A stretch of DNA of 19,393 bases from CAZJYI01 sp964550025 (lineage in GTDB: Bacteria; Verrucomicrobiota; Kiritimatiellia; UBA8416; CAYOBW01). Position 1 is the first letter of the stretch. Each line of letters starts with the position of its first letter. The stretch spans positions 1 to 19,393 of the forward strand of contig CAZJYI010000192.1 in the NCBI GenBank assembly GCA_964550025.1. Reading direction: 5' to 3'. The notes under the pieces are model-generated. The model was given only the letters and a program-made list of their open reading frames with translations. It had not been told where the DNA came from and ran no database searches. Positions 6,784-12,404 of the stretch are shown one piece after another. Position numbers and translations under genes: made by a program.

Positions 6784-8346
6784 ATGAGGCAATTCTTGCT
6801 ACCGATTCTATGCTGCACGGCGTTGGCCGCGGCGGCAAACGAGGAACCTACGGTGAACGTGCTGTCCGCCGGCATGCGACCCGGTACGACGTACATGGAT
6901 GTCACCTACCGCATCGACGATCCCGACGACGCGACTGTCAGCGTACAGGTGCTGGCCTTTGTCGACGGCGCGCGCTCTTTTGCCAACGTCATTCGACCGA
7001 CGACCTGGGTTGAGGGAACGGACGCCAATCTCGGCTCCAACATCGCCACCGGCGTCGAACGCACCCTGACCTGGGATGTCGCCGCCGACATGACGAATGA
7101 CCTCGTACACCTCAAGTTCGAAGTCCTCTGCCGCGACAGCCGCGGCCTGCTGCCGTTGGAGTGGATCACCATCCCGGCGGCAGGGGGACACGACGAGATG
7201 ACCATCAGCAAGAACGCACCGACGGATGCAGAAGTGCTGGATGCGCTGTTCTGGTTGTATGCGGAGGGGGATTCCGGGCTTGACCTGACCGGTGGATGGC
7301 TAAGCGGAGGGCCTGACGAAGGAGAGCTACACGGAGTTCCGTTTGCCAGAGGCGCCAGTGTGCAATTCTATGGGGGAGTATATGCCTACAAGCGGATGGA
7401 CCTGCAACCCGCGTTCGTTGACGAAGTGCTCTACGCCGGAATCGCACGGTCAGGCGTGCAGGAGCCCGAGTCATGGCACGCGCTGAACGTCCTTTTTGAA
7501 GGCCTCCCAGTGCCAATAGTAGGCTGGGGCAGCGATTCCCGAGGGGCGTCAGCAGTTCCTCTCGGCTTGTCAAACGTGACGATGATCGCTGCAGGCTCGG
7601 AGGACCTTTGTCTTGCCCTGACAGGCGAGGGTACGGTGGTACTCTGGGGCGAGCACAGCGAGCAATACGCTCCGCCCGGGAGTCTAACGAATGCGGCGGC
7701 AATCGCTGCTGGTGAGTACCACTTTCTCGCACTCACCGATGAAGGTACGGTTGTAGGCTGGGGCGACAACAGCTTTGGTCAAGCTGTCCCGCCGGCAGGG
7801 CTGACGAACGTAGTTGCGATCGCCGCAGGTTGTACTCACAGTCTCGCGCTTACGGATGAGGGCACGGTTGTAGGCTGGGGAGACAACAGCGATCGTCAAG
7901 CCATCCCGCCAGTGGGGCTGACGAGTGTTGTCGCAATCGCCGCGGGCCTTACTCACAGCCTTGCACTTGCCGACGGAGGTGCGGTTGTGGGCTGGGGCAA
8001 CACAGATGATGGTCGTACGACACCGCCAATCGCATTGACGAATGCGATCGGAGTTGCTGCGGGCAGTCACCACAGTCTTGCACTCACGAAGGAGGGCGTG
8101 GTTGTGGGCTGGGGCAAGAACCACCGCGGTCAAGCCGTGCCGCCCGCAGGTCTGACGAACGTAATCTCGATCGCAGCCGGTTCTGATCACAGTCTTGCTC
8201 TGACTGGCGACGAAAGAGTCGTAGTTTGGGGCGACAACGCGCTCAGTTTCTCTTCTCCTCCCCCGTGCCTGAAGGACATTCTCGCAATTGCGGCAGGGAA
8301 GACTCGCAATCTGGCACTATTGCGAACGAACGGTTCACAGCCATGA
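6784..8346 (+). CDS. Secreted RCC1-type seven-repeat propeller protein with companion domain (cassette 2, first gene)
   Basis: The protein has 520 residues. ATG 6784 follows TAGGAG (6771-6776) by 7 nt and begins a signal peptide (MRQFLLPILCCTALAAAA). Residues about 20-135 are the same companion domain found in the middle of the NHL proteins (MDVTYRIDD, EGTDANLGSNIATGV, LTWDVAADM). A less clear segment follows (about 140-245), related in part to the NHL-protein tails. From residue 247, seven RCC1-like repeats run to the end, with consensus GWGDNxxGQAxPPxGLTNV and xIAAGxxHSLALTDEGTVV. Seven repeats would make a complete RCC1 propeller. RCC1 acts as a nucleotide exchange factor in eukaryotes, but bacterial secreted versions are probably binding modules. 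The GWWVV tail of the NHL relatives is absent. Its stop overlaps the next ATG, so translation is probably coupled. Confidence 0.88.
   Translation: MRQFLLPILCCTALAAAANEEPTVNVLSAGMRPGTTYMDVTYRIDDPDDATVSVQVLAFVDGARSFANVIRPTTWVEGTDANLGSNIATGVERTLTWDVAADMTNDLVHLKFEVLCRDSRGLLPLEWITIPAAGGHDEMTISKNAPTDAEVLDALFWLYAEGDSGLDLTGGWLSGGPDEGELHGVPFARGASVQFYGGVYAYKRMDLQPAFVDEVLYAGIARSGVQEPESWHALNVLFEGLPVPIVGWGSDSRGASAVPLGLSNVTMIAAGSEDLCLALTGEGTVVLWGEHSEQYAPPGSLTNAAAIAAGEYHFLALTDEGTVVGWGDNSFGQAVPPAGLTNVVAIAAGCTHSLALTDEGTVVGWGDNSDRQAIPPVGLTSVVAIAAGLTHSLALADGGAVVGWGNTDDGRTTPPIALTNAIGVAAGSHHSLALTKEGVVVGWGKNHRGQAVPPAGLTNVISIAAGSDHSLALTGDERVVVWGDNALSFSSPPPCLKDILAIAAGKTRNLALLRTNGSQP
7522..8343 (+). repeat. Seven RCC1 repeats, mostly of exactly 117 nt
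   Basis: The GWG/VWG codons begin at 7522, 7642, 7756, 7873, 7990, 8107 and 8224. The last four intervals are exactly 117 nt (39 residues), and the first two are 120 and 114. The regular spacing and high similarity suggest expansion by tandem duplication of one unit. Confidence 0.85.
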
Positions 8347-10679
8347 GAAGCCTGGTCATTGTGTCAGCAACGTCCTGTTTGGTCCGTATGGGGCTTGCAG
8401 CATCTCTGCAATTGAGTCAGACAGATGTGGATGACGCGGGAGGGGGGACTCTCGGTGCGGTGTCGTCCAGCACGTGGCTGGACAGCGGGGTACCGTACTC
8501 AACCGTCTCGGCCCCTCCGGCCTACGGACACTACCATTTCACCCACTGGACCACAGACCGTCATCCGACTAACGACTTCCGGGATGCGTGGGGGCGAGCG
8601 GAGAATCCGATCAGCTTTGTGTTGCTGGAAGCAACGACGGCAACGGCGCATTACCTGCCGGAGGACTGGGATGAGGATGGAGATGATCTGCCGGACTGGT
8701 TTGAGATCGAGTACTACGGCACGTTGACGAACAGTCCGACGTATGATGGAGACGACGATGGGCTCACCTTGAGCAACGAGTTCGCAAACGGCACACACCC
8801 CCTGTACGCGAACACAGATCAGCCGGGAGGCGTCTCTCGTGCAGAGAGTAGCCCGATCTTCTGCAATCTCGCCGGATACGCGGAGTATGTGCTTCGAAGC
8901 GATCCCGCAGGCACCGTCAGCGAGTCGGAGTACGTGCCCCCCGGCACGGTAGTCACCTCACCCGATCTGTCGGGTAACAGCGCGTTCGGTTACTGGGAAC
9001 TGGACGGCGTGCGGCAGGAAGATGCTTGGAGCGTGGCCTATCCCCAGGCCACGTTCACGGTGGAGACCAACGACCGGGAGGCCGTGGCTTATCTCTTCTC
9101 GGGCGACGAAGATGGGGACGGAGTGCCGGATGCGTACGAGCAGTACTACCTGGGTACGCTGGCACGAGACGAGACCTACGATCCGGATGGAGACGGTGTC
9201 GGTCTGGGGGACGAATTCGCTGCCGGTTCTCACCCGCTGTTCGGCAACACCAACCAGCCGGGCGGCGTGTTCTGGGAGGACAGTCTGCTGGTGGAGGTCA
9301 ACCTCGGCGGCTACTCGCGCTATGCTCTTCGCAGCATCCCAACTGGCATCGTGGATGAGTCGGCCATCGTGAGCAACGGCACCGTTATCACCTCCCCCAA
9401 CATGGAACAGCCGGAGTTCGGGTATTGGACGCTGGACGGCACACGGCAGGATGATGCGTGGGGGATTGCCCTGCGGCAGATCGTCTTCTCGGTCGAGGGA
9501 GACAACCGGGAGGGGATAGCGCACCTCTTCTCTGAGGACAGCGACGAGGATGGGGTGAATGACGGGATCGAGTACTACTTCTACGGTTCTCTAGTCCACG
9601 ACGAGATGTCCGACACGGACGGGGATGGGGTGTTGCTGCCGGACGATGCGCACCCGGTCTTCGCGGAGTCGACCGACCCCGGCGGGGTCTTCTGGCAAGA
9701 TTCGAGCCTCGTGACCGTGAATCTGCAGTTCTTCCGCATCGTGGACCAAGCGATGCGCGACGGGGCACCGGTCGCCCTCTTCAGTTCGTCACCACCTGAC
9801 CTTGGCGAGCTCGCTCTCGCCGCCAACTCCCACCCCGCCGTCGGGGATTGGGACGGGGATGGGGATTTGGATGTGTTCGTGGGCGGCAGCAATGGCGTCA
9901 TGCGCGTGTTCGAGAACGCCGGCTCGCCGCAGGTGATGAACCTGGTGGAGCGGACGACGAACTTCTCCGTCATGGCGTCGATGTGGGCGGGCATCACGAA
10001 TCCCGCGCCGGCGCTGGGGGATTGGACGGGGGATGGGTGTGCGGATTTGGCGGTGGGCGGGGAGACGGGGGGTGTTCGCCTCGTTGTCTCGCCTGGCTCG
10101 TTCCATGGGGACCGCCTTACGGCGGTACTACCAACCGAGGCGAGGGAATCTCCCGTTCGTAGTGCGCTCGTGAGAGCGTCTCCACTGGGGAGAGAGAGGG
10201 GAACGTACGAGGCGGGGGAATCTCCCGTTCGTAGTGTGCCCGTAAGGGCATATCCCTCGCCACGAAAGATACCCCCTTACGGGGGCACTACGAACCGATA
10301 CACAAAGAACCCGCGCGCCAATGTTCGTAGTGCGCCCGTAAGGGCGTATCCCCCTCCAGCGTATGCCCTGACGGGCACACTACAAACCAATGTGCATGTG
10401 GGCACATCTTTGTCGATCCCCGCCTTCGGCGATCTGGATGGCGACGGCTGGGCGGACCTGCTGGTGCTGGGGGAGGATGGGCGGGTGCGCTTCTCTCCCC
10501 ACACGCAGAACCCTGCCCTCCCCTACGCCGAATCGCCTGCCGACGCGGACCTTTTAAAGTCCGCGGTGCCCGACGCCACGGGCATCACTACGGCGGACGT
10601 GAACGAAGACGGGGTTGTGGACGTGTTGATTTCGGATGACAAAGGGAACGTGTGGGAGTTTCATGGGGACAGCCCGTAG
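8343..10679 (+). CDS. Secreted multi-module FG-GAP protein (cassette 2, second gene)
   Basis: The protein has 778 residues. ATG 8343 overlaps the RCC1-gene stop (ATGA) and begins a signal peptide (MRSLVIVSATSCLVRMGLAAS). The longer in-frame start at 8226 would only translate RCC1 coding sequence out of frame. Three InlB-B-like/calcium-loop modules follow (ends near residues 164, 309 and 449), with HFTHWTTD, FGYWELDG and FGYWTLDG cores, DEDGDG-type loops and PGGV closings. The FG-GAP domain begins near residue 495 with NSHPAVGDWDGDGDLDVF. A translated palindromic array occupies residues 589-682, and the protein ends GNVWEFHGDSP. There is no strong Shine-Dalgarno, so translation probably depends on coupling to the RCC1 gene. 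Its 3' part is a mosaic of segments found in other genes of the window. Role unknown. Confidence 0.87.
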   Translation: MRSLVIVSATSCLVRMGLAASLQLSQTDVDDAGGGTLGAVSSSTWLDSGVPYSTVSAPPAYGHYHFTHWTTDRHPTNDFRDAWGRAENPISFVLLEATTATAHYLPEDWDEDGDDLPDWFEIEYYGTLTNSPTYDGDDDGLTLSNEFANGTHPLYANTDQPGGVSRAESSPIFCNLAGYAEYVLRSDPAGTVSESEYVPPGTVVTSPDLSGNSAFGYWELDGVRQEDAWSVAYPQATFTVETNDREAVAYLFSGDEDGDGVPDAYEQYYLGTLARDETYDPDGDGVGLGDEFAAGSHPLFGNTNQPGGVFWEDSLLVEVNLGGYSRYALRSIPTGIVDESAIVSNGTVITSPNMEQPEFGYWTLDGTRQDDAWGIALRQIVFSVEGDNREGIAHLFSEDSDEDGVNDGIEYYFYGSLVHDEMSDTDGDGVLLPDDAHPVFAESTDPGGVFWQDSSLVTVNLQFFRIVDQAMRDGAPVALFSSSPPDLGELALAANSHPAVGDWDGDGDLDVFVGGSNGVMRVFENAGSPQVMNLVERTTNFSVMASMWAGITNPAPALGDWTGDGCADLAVGGETGGVRLVVSPGSFHGDRLTAVLPTEARESPVRSALVRASPLGRERGTYEAGESPVRSVPVRAYPSPRKIPPYGGTTNRYTKNPRANVRSAPVRAYPPPAYALTGTLQTNVHVGTSLSIPAFGDLDGDGWADLLVLGEDGRVRFSPHTQNPALPYAESPADADLLKSAVPDATGITTADVNEDGVVDVLISDDKGNVWEFHGDSP
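9896..10147 (+). repeat. 252-nt segment identical to window positions 1-252
   Basis: Every base matches at a constant offset of 9895, including the unusual GACCGCC/GGCGGTAC palindrome variant and the ACCAACC tail. Identity stops at 253/10148. The true left limit is unknown because the match starts at the window edge. Confidence 0.9.
10107..10388. repeat. In-frame palindromic repeat array, 282 nt
   Basis: Copies lie at 10107-10136 (inverted, arms ACCGCC/GGCGGT), 10154-10183 and 10226-10256 (direct), 10268-10296 (inverted), 10323-10353 (direct) and 10359-10388 (inverted). From the second copy onward it matches the 5969-6250 array, while the first copy matches the one at 212-241. The frame stays open throughout. 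Confidence 0.9.
10154..10586 (+). repeat. 433-nt segment shared with 6016-6448
   Basis: This is the partner of the earlier segment, with one base difference by eye (T 10206 for C 6068). It starts only 6 nt after the end of the segment identical to the window start, placing a recombination junction near 10148-10153. Confidence 0.85.
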
Positions 10680-10715
10680 TGGGCCGTGAGAATGGAAGAA
10701 CACTGGAGGCACATG

Positions 10716-12380
10716 ATGAATGATAGAACCACTCGATACGGCCTGTTTGCGGTAGTGGCCCTGGTCATGGCACTGCCACTTCAAGCCGATGGACAGAGCG
10801 GGCCGCAGCACAATTGGGTGCCGGAGTATGATATGGAGTGGGGAGTTGGAGGCGCGGGGTTCGGACGTGTCGGGGTATGTACCGATGGCACTAATATCTT
10901 CACGTCCTCGCGGTATACAATCCAAGCTCGCACCATGGGTGGTGAGATCGTCCATTCCTGGGGCGGTAGCGGGAGTGCGAACGGCCAGTTTGGCGCCATC
11001 TACGATGTCGCGTGTGATGCGACGAACGTCTATGCCGCTGACTACGGTAATCGTCGGATCCAGGTATTTTCCAAGGACGGGGCTTTCTCGCACAAGTGGG
11101 GCAGTTCCGGTTCCGGAGAAGGCCAGTTCAACACCCCACGCGGCATTGCCGTTGATCATGGCCGACTCTATGCCGCGGACCTAAACAACAACCGAATCCA
11201 AGTCTTTACCACAGACGGGGATTTCCTCTTCTCATGGGGAAGTGAGGGCGGTCCAGGGAGCACCACGCGTCCCATTGGCGTCGCCGTCGCGGGGGATCGC
11301 GTGTACGTCATTCTACAGGAATCAAGTAGGATAGTGAAGGTATTCACTACTGAAGGTCAGTTCCTCGATTCGTGGGCCACACCCAACTACCCCCTCGGTA
11401 TCGGAGCGGATGCGACTTGCGTCTACGTCGGAGTATGGGGCGGCGGCAGCAATCTCGTCATCTACGATCTCGCTGGTGCAGTACGCAAGCAGTTCTCAGC
11501 GCCGCCCGGCCACCCGGTGTCCTTCGCGTGCCACAATCCCTTTGTCTATGTTGGCAAAGGAAACGACGGAGGCGGCTCGACCTCCATTGTCCCATACCGA
11601 CGAATCTTCCGGACGCTGGGAAGCATCGACAACAACGCAATCGCGGAAAGCAGAATCATCGCGCTCGCGCAGCGCCCCGGCACGTTCCTGCTCGATGTCG
11701 ATTACATGATCGAGGACCACGATGACACCAACGCAACGCTCTACGCCGGCTGCTTTCTGACGGATCGCGGTGCGCCGCCGGATCTAAACTGTTTCCACCC
11801 CATGCGTACGTTTGCGGAGGGAACGGCCAGCAACGTGGGGCCCGGGATTGCGGTCGGCGAGGTGCGTCGGCTGAGCTGGGACATGGCGGCCGACGGTGTG
11901 TCGGGCGTTATCACCAACATGGGCAACGTGAAGGTACTGCTCATGTGCAAGGACGACCGCGATCTGCTGGATCTGCACTTCCTGTCCATCCCCGCCGTCG
12001 GGTCGCATCCCGCGGTCACGATCAATCGCCAACCCCTGTACCAGGACGACCTCCAGCCGCTCTGGCTCTGGCAGCTCGCGGCCGGCGATACCGGCATCAG
12101 CTTGAGCACCGGCGTCGTTGCAGGCGTCGGCGGCAGCTACGACGGGCAGGTCCTCGCCCAAGGCACGGCAACTACGGAGGCGGGGCGCGGCTACCTGTTC
12201 GAACTGCTCGGGATTCGGGAAGCCACGGCGATGGAACTGCAACATGCGCGTGAGGCCAGCACACCGGGGACCGTCACGGAGTGGCAGGCCCGTCGCATGC
12301 CGCCGCCGGCAAACTACCGGGTCAACGAGTTCAACTTCGTGACCAGTCCAACCAATGGCTGGTGGGTGGTCAAACCGTAG
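10716..12380 (+). CDS. Secreted NHL beta-propeller protein with companion domain (cassette 3, first gene)
   Basis: The protein has 554 residues. ATG 10716 is chosen for the 6-nt spacing from GGAGG (10705-10709); ATG 10713, ATG 10692 and GTG 10686 are in frame but fit less well. A signal peptide follows (TTRYGLFAVVALVMALPLQADG). NHL repeats are clear at about residues 88-165: ANGQFGAIYDV, YGNRRIQVFSKDG, GEGQFNTPRGIAV and NNNRIQVFTTDGDF, with weaker blades to about 290. After RRIFRTLG the companion domain (about 320-430) contains LLDVDYMIED and ASNVGPGIAVGEV, then LLDLHFLSIPA, VAGVGG and LGIREAT, ending NGWWVVKP. It lies 36 nt after the previous FG-GAP gene and 24 nt before the next, so an operon is likely. 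A scaffolding or binding role is inferred from the fold alone. Confidence 0.88.
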   Translation: MNDRTTRYGLFAVVALVMALPLQADGQSGPQHNWVPEYDMEWGVGGAGFGRVGVCTDGTNIFTSSRYTIQARTMGGEIVHSWGGSGSANGQFGAIYDVACDATNVYAADYGNRRIQVFSKDGAFSHKWGSSGSGEGQFNTPRGIAVDHGRLYAADLNNNRIQVFTTDGDFLFSWGSEGGPGSTTRPIGVAVAGDRVYVILQESSRIVKVFTTEGQFLDSWATPNYPLGIGADATCVYVGVWGGGSNLVIYDLAGAVRKQFSAPPGHPVSFACHNPFVYVGKGNDGGGSTSIVPYRRIFRTLGSIDNNAIAESRIIALAQRPGTFLLDVDYMIEDHDDTNATLYAGCFLTDRGAPPDLNCFHPMRTFAEGTASNVGPGIAVGEVRRLSWDMAADGVSGVITNMGNVKVLLMCKDDRDLLDLHFLSIPAVGSHPAVTINRQPLYQDDLQPLWLWQLAAGDTGISLSTGVVAGVGGSYDGQVLAQGTATTEAGRGYLFELLGIREATAMELQHAREASTPGTVTEWQARRMPPPANYRVNEFNFVTSPTNGWWVVKP

Positions 12381-12404
12381 ATGCCGCGTGAGGAGAACGT
12401 CAGA

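Noticed and set aside
8226..8342. Upstream extension of the 8343 gene
   Set aside because: It would read RCC1 coding sequence out of frame. ATG 8343 gives an ATGA overlap and a proper signal peptide.
7522..8343. RCC1 repeats as eukaryotic contamination
   Set aside because: The gene has a bacterial Shine-Dalgarno and signal peptide, is fused to a domain shared with its neighbours, and overlaps the next gene by ATGA.
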